Source of the DNA: Bryobacteraceae bacterium
GTDB lineage: Bacteria > Acidobacteriota > Terriglobia > Bryobacterales > Bryobacteraceae
Assembly: GCA_028275505.1 (NCBI GenBank)
Contig: JAPWUP010000014.1
Coordinates: 1-41,218 of the forward strand
DNA length: 41,218 nucleotides
Reading direction: 5' to 3'
Within the stretch, counting starts at the first letter, position 1, and every line of letters begins with the position of its first letter. A program made the position numbers and the translations under genes. Below are positions 17,981-26,707 of this stretch, in pieces. The notes under the pieces are model-generated. The model was not told the DNA's origin, ran no database searches, and was given only the letters and a program-made list of their open reading frames with translations.

Positions 17981-19381
17981 TTACTCCACGGCAGCTTTGG
18001 CCCAGTCCCTGGGTGGTACCCAGCCGGGGTGGGGACCCAGCGTGGTGAAGATTTCGCAGCGCGGGTGCAGGGCCTGCCAGCGCTCCAGCTCGTCCCCTAA
18101 TTCGCGCACGAGCTGGGGATTCTTGGCGGCAAGGTCGGTAGTTTCGCGCGGGTCCTCGTCGAGATGGAACAACAGATCCGTACGCTGCCCGGTGGACTTT
18201 TCGATCCGCCGGATGAGCTTCCAGGGGCCGCGACGCACGGCCAACTGACGGGTTTGATTCCCCGGCTCCACGGCGAAAAACAGGTCGCCACGCTTCACGG
18301 AACGCCCCGTCAGGATGGCCGACCACAAGTCCTCGCCATCCAGCGGCTTGGTAGCCAGGGGCTTGCCGCCCGCGACAGAAGCGAGGGTGGGGAAGACGTC
18401 CTGGACGGTCATGACCTGGTCGGAAACGCGACCCGCCGGCACACGTCCCGGCCACCACATAAGAGCGGGCACGCGGATGCCGCCCTCGAACACGGTCGCC
18501 TTGCCTGCGCGCAGTGGATCGTTGCGGGCTCCCGCGTTCACAGGTCCCCCGTTATCGCTGAGGAACATGATCAGGGTGTCCCGCGCGATACCCTCCTGCT
18601 CGAGCGTACGCAGGATCGTGCCGATGGCCCGGTCCATGACTTCCACCATCGCCGCATAGATACGACGCTTGGGATCGGAAATGTGGGAACAGGCGGCAAT
18701 GGCCTCCTGCGGCGCTTGCAGCGGAGTGTGGGGAGCGTTGAAGGCCAGGTAAAGAAACAGCGGACGGGAACGATCCCGCCCAGTGATGAAGCGAACCGCC
18801 TCGCGAGCCAGCAGATCGGTCGTGTAGCCCTCTTCGCGAACGGTCTCGCCGTTGCGCTGCCAGTCTATGGCGCCCTCGCGCTCGTGCGTGAAATAGTCAA
18901 TGTTGCCGTTGACGTGCCCGTAGAAAAGATCGAAGCCACGGGCGTGAGGCAGCAGACGGCGATTCGCGTGGCCGAGGTGCCACTTGCCGAGCAGCGCGGT
19001 TTGATAGCCCAGACCCTTGAGGGTCTGCGGAATGATGTGTTCATCCAGCGGGAGGCCGTACGGCGACCATGGGCGAACCACCGAATAGGCGAGGCCGTAG
19101 CGCATCGGGGACCGCCCGGTGAGCAACGCAGCGCGGGTGGGAGAGCACAAAGGGAACGAGTAAAACTGCGTAAAGCGCACTCCTTCGCTGGCCAACCGAT
19201 CAATGGTGGGGGTGCGGATCTCGCTCCCGTGGTAGCCGACGTCTTTCCAGCCCAGATCGTCGGCCAGGATGAGCAGGATATTGGGACGTGTGGCGGCGCC
19301 TCGTCCCGGCTGCGCGGCGGCCAGACCTAGCCCCGCTTTCAACCATTCGCGACGCGACACGGAGTCGAGATCGGCGCTCAT
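17981..19381 (-). CDS. Sulfatase (FGly-type arylsulfatase family), Tat-exported
   Basis: The 466-residue protein has a Tat-like signal (SRREWLKAGLGL). The sulfatase core begins at NILLILADDLGW, where D41 and D42 are metal ligands. The FGly signature CSPTRAALLTGR has C79 as the residue oxidised to formylglycine, P81 and R83. Further family motifs are GKWHLGH (about 134-140), the DNGG metal site (about 275) and the EGGIRVP motif (about 299). The enzyme hydrolyses sulfate esters of carbohydrates or other organosulfates in the periplasm; the substrate is not evident. A formylglycine-generating enzyme would be needed and is not in this window. Confidence 0.93.
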   Translation of the reverse strand: MSADLDSVSRREWLKAGLGLAAAQPGRGAATRPNILLILADDLGWKDVGYHGSEIRTPTIDRLASEGVRFTQFYSFPLCSPTRAALLTGRSPMRYGLAYSVVRPWSPYGLPLDEHIIPQTLKGLGYQTALLGKWHLGHANRRLLPHARGFDLFYGHVNGNIDYFTHEREGAIDWQRNGETVREEGYTTDLLAREAVRFITGRDRSRPLFLYLAFNAPHTPLQAPQEAIAACSHISDPKRRIYAAMVEVMDRAIGTILRTLEQEGIARDTLIMFLSDNGGPVNAGARNDPLRAGKATVFEGGIRVPALMWWPGRVPAGRVSDQVMTVQDVFPTLASVAGGKPLATKPLDGEDLWSAILTGRSVKRGDLFFAVEPGNQTRQLAVRRGPWKLIRRIEKSTGQRTDLLFHLDEDPRETTDLAAKNPQLVRELGDELERWQALHPRCEIFTTLGPHPGWVPPRDWAKAAVE

Positions 19382-19553
19382 ACTCCGAATTATCTAACGA
19401 GCCGATTTTACCGAGTGGGCTGGTGGAAAGCTACTTGAAGTTGTGGCGCACACCTCGTTTGGAGGGGGCCCCGCGCGCGAAATCCGGATTGACCGGCTGG
19501 GCCGTCACCGACGGCAGAGCTATCCTGCGTCGAGCCTGATCCACCGGGAAATC

Positions 19554-19640
19554 TGGTGCGGATGAGAGGACTTGAACCTCCACGGCCTTACGGCCACCAG
19601 CTCCTAAGGCTGGCGCGTCTGCCAGTTCCGCCACATCCGC
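19554..19640 (-). tRNA. tRNA-Leu (anticodon UAG)
   Basis: The acceptor GCGGATG pairs with CATCCGC, and the anticodon stem-loop is CCAGC-CTTAGGA-GCTGG, giving anticodon TAG. A long variable arm (GGTGGCCGTAAGGCCGT) marks a class II tRNA. The T-arm has the standard TTCAAGT loop. CCA is encoded at the 3' end (positions 19554-19556). It lies 66 bases after the selenocysteine tRNA and 172 bases before the sulfatase start at 19381. That 172-base gap shows nothing else. Confidence 0.97.
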
Positions 19641-19706
19641 GGGGAGGGTTATCCGTTCCTAAGATTACCACAGCGATCGCCACCGGATGCAGCGCCGCCC
19701 CGGCTC

Positions 19707-19805
19707 TGGCGGAAGCCAGTGGGAGTCGAACCCACCCGAGCCGCGTCGCCCGCGACTCGCGCCGGGTTTGAAGCCCGGGCCCGGCACCGGCCAGGACTGG
19801 CCTCC
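19707..19805 (-). tRNA. selC: tRNA-Sec (selenocysteine, anticodon UCA)
   Basis: The 99-base gene has all the marks of a bacterial selenocysteine tRNA. The acceptor stem has 8 base pairs (GGAGGCCA with TGGCTTCC), and the D stem has 6 base pairs (CCTGGC with GCCGGG, loop CGGT). The anticodon loop CTTCAAA gives TCA. A very long variable arm follows, then a 5-pair T stem (GTGGG/CCCAC) around TTCGACT, and an encoded CCA preceded by G. The 8+5 stem pattern is the bacterial type. This predicts selenocysteine decoding at UGA, so selA, selB and at least one selenoprotein should exist elsewhere in the genome; none is visible here. It is immediately downstream of the PLP-enzyme gene. Confidence 0.96.
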
Positions 19806-19841
19806 ACACGGGATTGTACCACCAGGCTCGCCGGGCGCCGC

Positions 19842-21020
19842 TCAGCTCAACGCCTGCTCGAGATCTTCCAGGATGTCCTCGGGCGCTTCGATCCCCACGG
19901 ACAGACGCACGAGATTGTCGCCAATGCCCATGCGCTGCCTCTGACGGGGCGACAGCTCCCGGTGCGAGCTCATGGCAGGGTAAAGAATCATCGTGTGCAC
20001 GTCGCCCAGCGACGTCGCTCGCACGATCAGACGCAGCCGGTCCATGAACGCAAAGACCTCTTCGCGTCCGGCATCGCGGATCTCGAAGCTGATCATGCCC
20101 CCATACAGCCCCTCGGGTAGCAGACGCGATACGGTGGCTGCATCGGGATGGTCCGGATCCCCCGGATAGTGGACCCGTTCGACGCGCGGATGCCGTTTGA
20201 GCCAGGCCGCCACCGTCCGGGCATTGGCGCACTGCCGCTCCACGCGCAAGGGGAACGTCTTGATCCCGCGCATGGTCAGGTAACTTTCGAAAGCGCCCAG
20301 CACGGGGCCGCAGGTTCGCCCGAGCGCCCGCAACGTTTCCAGAAACTCACCCCGGCACACGACCAAGCCACCCAGGACGTCGCCGTGGCCCGCCAGATAC
20401 TTCGTCGCGCTGTGAACGACGAAATCGGCGCCCAGCTCGATCGGGCGGACCAACAGGGGCGTAGCGAACGTGTTGTCCACGATGAAGCAGGCATCGAAGC
20501 GGCGTGCCAGCTCGCCCAGACGATCCAGCGCCGGGACCCGGAGAAGGGGATTGGAAATGGTTTCCACCAGCAGGCAACCCGGGCGGTGCTCCGCCATCGC
20601 CTGCTCGACAGCGGCCAGATCGCAAGGATCCACGAAGCGAGTCTGCACGCCCAGCGGTTCCAGCACCGAGTTGAGCAGGGTGACCGTGGCGCCGTACAGG
20701 GCCTCGGCGGCCACCACGCGTTTGGGACGGTCCGCCAGGGCGCAAAGCAAGGCCGTCTGCAACGCCATCATCCCCGAGCAGCAGGCCAGCGCCCCGGCGC
20801 CGTTTTCCAGGGCGGCGATCAGCTCCTCCAACGCGGCGCTGGTCGGATTGCCATAGCGCGCGTAGCAGTAGCCTTCCTCCTCGCGCGCAAAAATGCGATC
20901 GAGTTTTTCCAGGCGCTCGTAAAAGTAACTCGCCGCGGTGTAAATCGGCGTAGTTACGGGAATGAAATCGCCGGGCTTTTTGCGGTCACCGGCATGAACG
21001 GCCTTGGTGTGAATTCTCAC
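19842..21020 (-). CDS. PLP-dependent Cys/Met metabolism transsulfuration-family enzyme
   Basis: The 392-residue protein belongs to the cystathionine gamma-synthase/beta-lyase/gamma-lyase and O-acetylhomoserine sulfhydrylase family. Visible signatures are the YARYGNPT motif, a CSGMMALQ region (81-88), DNTFATP with D182 stacking on the cofactor ring, and HSATKYLAGHGD with K207 as the PLP Schiff-base lysine. Family members cannot be told apart reliably from sequence; the C-terminal VRLSVGIE motif is common to all. The start is a GTG at 21020, preceded by GGGG. It lies 18 bases after cysS, so a sulfur amino acid supply role fits. The next gene on the strand is selC. Confidence 0.9.
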   Translation of the reverse strand: MRIHTKAVHAGDRKKPGDFIPVTTPIYTAASYFYERLEKLDRIFAREEEGYCYARYGNPTSAALEELIAALENGAGALACCSGMMALQTALLCALADRPKRVVAAEALYGATVTLLNSVLEPLGVQTRFVDPCDLAAVEQAMAEHRPGCLLVETISNPLLRVPALDRLGELARRFDACFIVDNTFATPLLVRPIELGADFVVHSATKYLAGHGDVLGGLVVCRGEFLETLRALGRTCGPVLGAFESYLTMRGIKTFPLRVERQCANARTVAAWLKRHPRVERVHYPGDPDHPDAATVSRLLPEGLYGGMISFEIRDAGREEVFAFMDRLRLIVRATSLGDVHTMILYPAMSSHRELSPRQRQRMGIGDNLVRLSVGIEAPEDILEDLEQALS

Positions 21021-21038
21021 GTTGCAGGCCCCGTACCG

Positions 21039-22436
21039 TCAGCGCCGTTTCCAGCGCGTTCCTTCCTTGGTATCTTCCAGGATAATGCCGCGCTCGAACA
21101 GTTCGGCGCGGATGCGATCGGCGCGCGCAAAGTCCCGCGCCTTGCGAGCAGCATTCCTTTCGGCGATGAGAGCCTCGATCTCGGCTTCGGAAATGGGCGG
21201 CGGCGCCGAGGGCTTCAGCACGTCGAACACGGAATCGAAGCGATTCAGCAGATCCCGCGCGGAGGCGACGTTATCGGTCCGGAATTCCCCGGCATCCATG
21301 GCCGCGTTGGCCTCGCGGAGGTATTCGAAGACCGCCGCCAGTGCCTCGGCCGTGTTCAAATCGTCATCCATGGCCTCCTCGAATTCCTTCAACGCCTGAC
21401 GGGTGCGGTCTTCCATTTTGTCCGAGCGTCCGGGCGGGAACTTCTCGGTATCCAGCCGTAACTGGAAATTGCGCAGGCGCTCGATAGCCGTGCCCGCTGC
21501 TCTCAGACTGTCGAAAGTAAAATTCAGTTGCTTGCGGTAGGGAACGGAAGCCAGCAGGTAACGCACGGCCTCCGGCGAGTAGCCGCGCGCCAGCACGTCC
21601 CGGAGCGTGTAGAAATTGCCCAGCGACTTGGACATGGTCTGCCCGTCCACGATCAGATGCTCGACGTGCAGCCAGTAACGGACGAACGGCTTGCCGGTGA
21701 GAGCCTCCGACTGGGCGATTTCATTTTCGTGGTGCGGGAAAACCAGGTCAATGCCTCCCACGTGGATATCCAGCGTGGGCCCCAGATACTCGAGGGCCAT
21801 GGTCGAGCATTCGATGTGCCAGCCCGGCCGTCCGGGCCCGATCTCGGTTTCCCAGAACGGCTCGCCCGGCTTGGGGGCCTTCCACAGGGCAAAGTCACGC
21901 GCACTGTCCTTGTCATAGCGATCGCTGTCAATGCGGGACTCGCTGCGCACGCGGGAAAAATCGAGATGGGACAGCTTTCCGTACTCCGGGAAACTCGCGA
22001 TGCGGAAATAGATCGAACCGCCGCTCGAGTAAGTGTAGCCTTTCTCGCCCAGCTTGCGAATATCCCGCGCCATCTGGTGGATATGTTCGGTGGCGCGCAC
22101 CAGTCGTTCGGGACGCTCCAGCCGCAAGGTCGCCGTGTCCTCGAGAAACGCCTGGGTGTAAATCGCGGTGTATTCCTCGATGGTTTTGCCGGCCGCGGCC
22201 GATTCCTTGATGATGCGGTCGTCCACGTCCGTGATGTTCATGACGTGGTCGAGCTGGTAGCCGCGATAGCGGAGCCAGCGCCTCAGAATGTCAATGAACG
22301 TGAAGGTGCGCAGGTTCCCGATATGCACATAGTTCCAGACCGTGGGACCGCAGGTGTACATGCGCACCCGATTTCCTTCCAGCGGCTGAAACTCCTCGAT
22401 CTGCCGACTCAGAGTGTTGAAAAAGCGAAGCGCCAT
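21039..22436 (-). CDS. cysS: Cysteinyl-tRNA synthetase
   Basis: The 465-residue class I aminoacyl-tRNA synthetase has CGPTV with C29, a HIGN version of the HIGH motif (38-41), and TMSKS (267-271). The zinc ligands are C29, C210 in HIECSTM, H235 and E239 in FPHHENE. A four-helix anticodon-binding region lies at the C-terminus. The length is slightly short, matching compact bacterial enzymes. AAGGAG lies 4 bases before the ATG. It is the fourth gene of a minus-strand set running from pta to selC. Confidence 0.97.
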   Translation of the reverse strand: MALRFFNTLSRQIEEFQPLEGNRVRMYTCGPTVWNYVHIGNLRTFTFIDILRRWLRYRGYQLDHVMNITDVDDRIIKESAAAGKTIEEYTAIYTQAFLEDTATLRLERPERLVRATEHIHQMARDIRKLGEKGYTYSSGGSIYFRIASFPEYGKLSHLDFSRVRSESRIDSDRYDKDSARDFALWKAPKPGEPFWETEIGPGRPGWHIECSTMALEYLGPTLDIHVGGIDLVFPHHENEIAQSEALTGKPFVRYWLHVEHLIVDGQTMSKSLGNFYTLRDVLARGYSPEAVRYLLASVPYRKQLNFTFDSLRAAGTAIERLRNFQLRLDTEKFPPGRSDKMEDRTRQALKEFEEAMDDDLNTAEALAAVFEYLREANAAMDAGEFRTDNVASARDLLNRFDSVFDVLKPSAPPPISEAEIEALIAERNAARKARDFARADRIRAELFERGIILEDTKEGTRWKRR

Positions 22437-22479
22437 TCTGCTCCTTGTAATGTCTATCCTAGCAAGGCCGGTGCGCGAG

Positions 22480-24675
22480 CTACGTCCGCGGCCCCTCCCG
22501 GCTCCGCGTCACTTCCATGGCCAGAGCGAGCAGCCGGCGCAGGTCCAGCTTGCCGGAGGGCAGCGGCGGCGGCATTTCTTCCACCAGATAAAAATTCTCC
22601 TTCTTGGGAATCCACAGCTTGGGCAGATCGGTACGCTGCAACCTGCGCCACAGCTCGGCCGGGGCGACATCGCGGCGCGTGTAGAGCACCACGAGCCGCT
22701 CGCCTCGCATCGGGTCCGGCGTGGCCATCACCACGCAGGGCGCCCCGTCCAGCGCTTCGCTGACGGCCTGTTCAATGCGCACGTGCGGCACCATCTCGCC
22801 GCCGATCTTGCTGAAGCGCGACAGGCGGTCCGCAATGCTCAGAAAGCCTTCTTCGTCCAGCGAGGCAATGTCGCCCGTCACATACCAGCCCTCGCGGAAG
22901 GCATCCCGCGTTCGCTCCGGCTGGTTCAGGTAACCCACCATGCAGCATGGGCCTTTCACCAGCAACAGACCCTCGCATCCCGCGGGCAGCGGCTCTCCGC
23001 TGGACGCGTCCACGATGCGCACGGCCACCCCGGGGATCGGTCGCCCGACCGTCCCGGGCTTGTATGTGCGCGTGCGCCGTTCCCCGGGCCGCAGGTCCGG
23101 CACGTTCACCGTCACCACCGGCGAGGTCTCGGTGACTCCGTAGCCCTCCAGGAGCGGCATGCCGAACTTCTCCTGAAAAGCCCGCGCCAGGGCCGGAGGC
23201 AGCTTCTCGCCGCCGGCGATCACGTAGCGCAGCGTGCGAAACTCCTCCGGTTCCACGCGCTTCAGGTAGTGCCCGAAGAACGTCGGCGTCGCCATCAGCA
23301 GCGTGCCCCGGTACCGCGCCGTCAGCTCGCCGATCGTTCGTGCATCCGTGGGATTGGGATGATAGACCGCCGGGTACCCATGCATGAGCGGGAAGCAGAG
23401 CGTACAGGTGAAGCCGAAAACGTGGAAAAACGGCAGCACGCCGATTACCCGGTCGTCTTCTTGCAGCCGGAAGATGCCGCGCAGCGACTCGATGTTGGAG
23501 ACGATATTGCGATGGGACAGCACGACGCCTTTCGGCTCGCCCGTGCTCCCGCTGGAGAAAACCACCGTGGCAACGTCATCCACGGACCGTCCTGCGTAGC
23601 GCAGAGCCAGCGCCCAACAGGGCGCCAGCCGGGCCATGAGGGCCACCGCAGCCTTGCGAAGGGCGCTGAATTCCGCGGTCACGTCCTCCAGCAGCACCGT
23701 TCCCGCGGGTGGCGCCAGCCCGGTCCTTTCCAGGAAGGCACGCGAACTGAGGATCGTCTTCAATCCGCACTGACGAATGGCCGCATCCACCGCCTCGCGC
23801 CCCGCGCTGAAGTTGAGGTTGACGGGCGCCTTTCCCGCGAGCAGAATGCCGAAGTTGGCCAGCGCCGCCCCCGCTGTGGCCGGCAGCATTATCCCAATCA
23901 TGGGTTCGGATCGCGCGTGCCGGCGCAGCCAGCCCGCCAGCAAGATCGCAGCGACCAGACAGCGGCCGAAGCTCAGCTCCCGTCCCGTGGAATCCGCGAT
24001 GCCGAGCCGCCCCCAGTTCCGTTTCGCGGACGAGAGGAACCGTCGTTCGATCCGATCTCGTGGACCGAAACGCAGGGCGGCCGTTTCAGCACCCAGCTCG
24101 AGGATCGCCTCCCGCACCTGGGTCGCAGTCACCGAAGGCGGCAGTGGGCGCCCGAAACGGATCGTGATCGGGATTCGCAACCGGGGCGGGCGCTCCACCA
24201 GGTGACCGTCCCGATAGCTCCACCAGGCGCCGCTCAGACCGTCCAGATAGACCGGCGTGACGCTGGCCCTGGCCGCCTCAGCCACCGCTTCCCAGCCGGA
24301 CCGAAACGCCAGCACGTGGCCGGTCGGCGTGATGTCGCCTTCGGGAAATAGTCCGACGATGCCGCCCGCACGCAGCTCCGCGAGCAGTTCCGCGAGCACC
24401 TGATCGTCGTTGTCGCCGGAGGCCACGATGGGCCTGAGCAGCCGAGCGGCGGCGCCCAGGCGCTCCACGCAATCGCGGCTCAGGACGAACCGCGTGCCAC
24501 CCGGCGCGCATAGCTTCAGCAGCAAGGGATCCAGATAGGAAACATGATTCGCAAGGAGAAGCGCGGGGCCGCGCGACGGGACGTTCTCCGCTCCCACTAC
24601 CCGCACGCGGTACAGCACACGCAAAAGCGATCTGAGCGCCAGTCGTCCGGCGCGGTCTGCAACGCCCCAGCCCAT
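22480..24675 (-). CDS. Bifunctional 1-acylglycerophosphate acyltransferase / acyl-ACP synthetase (Aas-like, lacking MFS domain)
   Basis: The 731-residue fusion has an N-terminal PlsC-type acyltransferase with NHVSYLD (N43, H44, D49) and FPEG (110-113). A C-terminal AMP-binding domain has the P-loop SSGSTGEPKG (374-383), GYGVTETSP (about 515), the STGD-like YVTGD and a C-terminal SGKLD with catalytic lysine near 716. This is the organisation of E. coli Aas, a 2-acylglycerophosphoethanolamine acyltransferase with acyl-ACP synthetase activity. The lysophospholipid transporter domain sometimes fused in other phyla is missing here. It would recycle fatty acids into membrane phospholipids at the inner membrane. 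It follows the deacetylase gene by 7 bases. Confidence 0.85.
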   Translation of the reverse strand: MGWGVADRAGRLALRSLLRVLYRVRVVGAENVPSRGPALLLANHVSYLDPLLLKLCAPGGTRFVLSRDCVERLGAAARLLRPIVASGDNDDQVLAELLAELRAGGIVGLFPEGDITPTGHVLAFRSGWEAVAEAARASVTPVYLDGLSGAWWSYRDGHLVERPPRLRIPITIRFGRPLPPSVTATQVREAILELGAETAALRFGPRDRIERRFLSSAKRNWGRLGIADSTGRELSFGRCLVAAILLAGWLRRHARSEPMIGIMLPATAGAALANFGILLAGKAPVNLNFSAGREAVDAAIRQCGLKTILSSRAFLERTGLAPPAGTVLLEDVTAEFSALRKAAVALMARLAPCWALALRYAGRSVDDVATVVFSSGSTGEPKGVVLSHRNIVSNIESLRGIFRLQEDDRVIGVLPFFHVFGFTCTLCFPLMHGYPAVYHPNPTDARTIGELTARYRGTLLMATPTFFGHYLKRVEPEEFRTLRYVIAGGEKLPPALARAFQEKFGMPLLEGYGVTETSPVVTVNVPDLRPGERRTRTYKPGTVGRPIPGVAVRIVDASSGEPLPAGCEGLLLVKGPCCMVGYLNQPERTRDAFREGWYVTGDIASLDEEGFLSIADRLSRFSKIGGEMVPHVRIEQAVSEALDGAPCVVMATPDPMRGERLVVLYTRRDVAPAELWRRLQRTDLPKLWIPKKENFYLVEEMPPPLPSGKLDLRRLLALAMEVTRSREGPRT

Positions 24676-24682
24676 AGACTGG

Positions 24683-25609
24683 TCAGCTCCGGCGGACCCG
24701 GTGCGCCGCGAGCACCTCCTGCCCGGCCTTGACGGTGTTGACGTGAATCGTAACGGTGTCGTCTACGTTCACCGCGTAGCCGCCCGCCAGGGTCACGAAC
24801 ACCGCGGCGCCATGATCCAGCGCTGCCTGGAAGACCAGCCGATCCCGCTCCTTCAATCCCTCCAAGGTCAGCGACAGCCCGCCCAGTTGGTCCAGCTCAT
24901 AAGGATCAGCGCCGGCGACATAGGCTACTAAGTCCGGACGGAAATCATCCAGAGCCTTCAGGTAAGCCTGGCTCAGCAACTCCAGGTATTCTTCATCGCC
25001 CGTCTCATCGGGCAGGTGGATATCAATGTCGGAGGGCGGCTTCAGGCTCGGGTAGTTATTGTACTGGTGAATCGAGATAGTAAACACGGACGGGTCGGCC
25101 CGGAAGATATAAGCCGTCCCGTTGCCTTGATGGACATCGCAATCCACCACCATGGCCCGGCGGATCAAACCGTCACGCTGCAACCGGCGCAGCGCCACCG
25201 CCACGTCGTGGATGGCGCAGAAGCCCTCGCCGTGATCCGGAAAGGCGTGATGAAATCCGCCGCTCAGATTGAACGCCACGCCGTCCTCTAAAGCAAGCCG
25301 GGCAGCCAGGATGCTCCCTCCCGTCGCCAGAAACACTGCCCGCACCATCTTGCGCGAGTAGGGAATCTCGAGCCGGAGGAGTTCCTGAAAGTCGAGAGTG
25401 CCCGTCTTGAGTCGCTGAATCCAGCCGGATTCGTGAACCAGCAGCACGTCTTCATCGCTGGCGGGCTCGGGCTGCACGAAGTCGTCCGGCGTGGCCAGTC
25501 CCTCCGCCAGCAGTCTTTCGCGCACCAGCCGGTATTTCTGCGAAGGGAAGACATGATCGCCCAGGTGCAAATCGTAATCGGGGTGATAGACGAGCTTGAA
25601 TCCCAGCAT
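24683..25609 (-). CDS. Histone deacetylase-family (AcuC-like, class IV-like) protein
   Basis: The 308-residue protein has the metal site of the deacetylase superfamily: the double histidine GGFHHAF (H120, H121), DCDVHQGNG (D158, H160) and GADPYE (D235). The catalytic tyrosine Y278 is in LAGGYAV. The overall motif spacing looks like class IV/HDAC11-like and AcuC-type proteins. They remove acetyl or other acyl groups from lysines or small amines; several bacterial members act on acetoin or polyamine pathways or on acetyl-CoA synthetase. The gene sits between phosphate acetyltransferase (8-base gap) and the acyltransferase fusion. Its stop-start spacing suggests cotranscription. Substrate unknown. 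Confidence 0.88.
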   Translation of the reverse strand: MLGFKLVYHPDYDLHLGDHVFPSQKYRLVRERLLAEGLATPDDFVQPEPASDEDVLLVHESGWIQRLKTGTLDFQELLRLEIPYSRKMVRAVFLATGGSILAARLALEDGVAFNLSGGFHHAFPDHGEGFCAIHDVAVALRRLQRDGLIRRAMVVDCDVHQGNGTAYIFRADPSVFTISIHQYNNYPSLKPPSDIDIHLPDETGDEEYLELLSQAYLKALDDFRPDLVAYVAGADPYELDQLGGLSLTLEGLKERDRLVFQAALDHGAAVFVTLAGGYAVNVDDTVTIHVNTVKAGQEVLAAHRVRRS

Positions 25610-25617
25610 GAGCCGCC

Positions 25618-26628
25618 TCAGGCCCTCGCCTGGCGCGCACGAGCGGCCTGGACGGCAGTGACCAGGGCCGTGTGCACGATGTCCTCGGTCGAGCAGCCCC
25701 TCGAAACGATATTAGCCGGACGGCTCGGGCCGTGCAGCACCACCGCCAGCAAGGCCGCTTCGCCCAGCCGCTCAACCAGCTTGTACCCGATGTTGGCCGA
25801 GTTCAGGTCGGGAAAAACCAGCGTGTTGGCCTGTCCCGCTACCAATGATCCCGGAGCCTTGGAAGCGCCTACCGCAGGCACGAGGGCGGCATCGGCCTGA
25901 AGCTCCCCGTCGACCAGGAGGTCGGGCGCCCGGACTTTCACGTAACGCAGGGCTTCCAGAACGCGGTCTACCTCGGGGTGGCGCGCGCTGCCCTTGGTCG
26001 AGAACGACAGCAGGGCCACGCGCGGTTCGGTCTCCAGAAGTTCGCGCGCAATCTCCGCGGCGGCGATCGCGATGTCGGCCAGCTCGCTCGCGCTGGGGCG
26101 GATGATGACGGCCGCGTCGGCGAACACCAACAAGCCCTGACGCCCATACGCGGGGTTCCGCACCGCCATCAGGTGCGCGCTGGTCAGCCGGCGCACGCCT
26201 TCACGCAACCCCAACGTGTGCAGGATGGCGCGCAGCGATTCCGCGGTCGTGTGTACGGCGCTGACCACCATGGCGTCTGCATCGCCCGCAGCCACCATGA
26301 GACCGGCAAAATACAGGCGGTGCGCCGCCTGCTCCCGGGCCTCCATTTCGAGCATGCCGTGCGAGCGGCGCCGTTCCCATAGCAGCCGGGCGTAGTGGTC
26401 CAGCCGCAGCGACTGGGCGGGATCAACGAAGTTAGCCGCCCCGCCTCCCGGTGCCGGCCGCCCGATCAGAACGGGTTCCACCAACCCCTCCGCCGCCAAA
26501 CGCGTCGCAGCGGCCTGTACCCGCGGATCGTCGCCCTCGGGAAAAACGATGCGCGGCCGCACGCCCAGCTCCCGCAGGCGCTCGCGCTGGCGTTTTAGGA
26601 AAGCCTCCGCGGATTCGGGGATCGGCAT
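25618..26628 (-). CDS. pta: Phosphate acetyl/butyryltransferase
   Basis: The sequence encodes a Pta-type enzyme with the N-terminal [11 protein letters not shown] motif, the middle [11 protein letters not shown] region, and the C-terminal [16 protein letters not shown] and [10 protein letters not shown]. It converts acetyl-CoA and phosphate to acetyl phosphate, or a related acyl group; the family member (acetyl versus butyryl) cannot be fixed here. The start is uncertain: ATG 26628 has AGAAGG 4 bases upstream and gives 336 residues; ATG 26649 gives 343 residues and lacks a good ribosome site. A still longer frame to 26745 is unlikely. The gene begins divergently from the flavoprotein gene at 26708, with a gap of 79 bases. 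A neighbouring acetate kinase gene is not visible. Confidence 0.9.
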   Translation of the reverse strand: MPIPESAEAFLKRQRERLRELGVRPRIVFPEGDDPRVQAAATRLAAEGLVEPVLIGRPAPGGGAANFVDPAQSLRLDHYARLLWERRRSHGMLEMEAREQAAHRLYFAGLMVAAGDADAMVVSAVHTTAESLRAILHTLGLREGVRRLTSAHLMAVRNPAYGRQGLLVFADAAVIIRPSASELADIAIAAAEIARELLETEPRVALLSFSTKGSARHPEVDRVLEALRYVKVRAPDLLVDGELQADAALVPAVGASKAPGSLVAGQANTLVFPDLNSANIGYKLVERLGEAALLAVVLHGPSRPANIVSRGCSTEDIVHTALVTAVQAARARQARA

Positions 26629-26707
26629 GAAGCCTTCTATTGTACTCATGGCCGGCATACGCCCCCACTCGCATGCTCGCGCAAGCGCCTGCGTTATGCT
26701 TGGGCTG

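Noticed and set aside
19588-20232. Minus-strand open frame across the two tRNA genes and the end of the PLP gene
   Set aside because: It runs over two certain tRNAs and in another frame of the PLP gene.
22414-24351. Plus-strand open frame opposite the acyltransferase fusion
   Set aside because: It is antisense to a gene with complete motifs and shows shadow composition.
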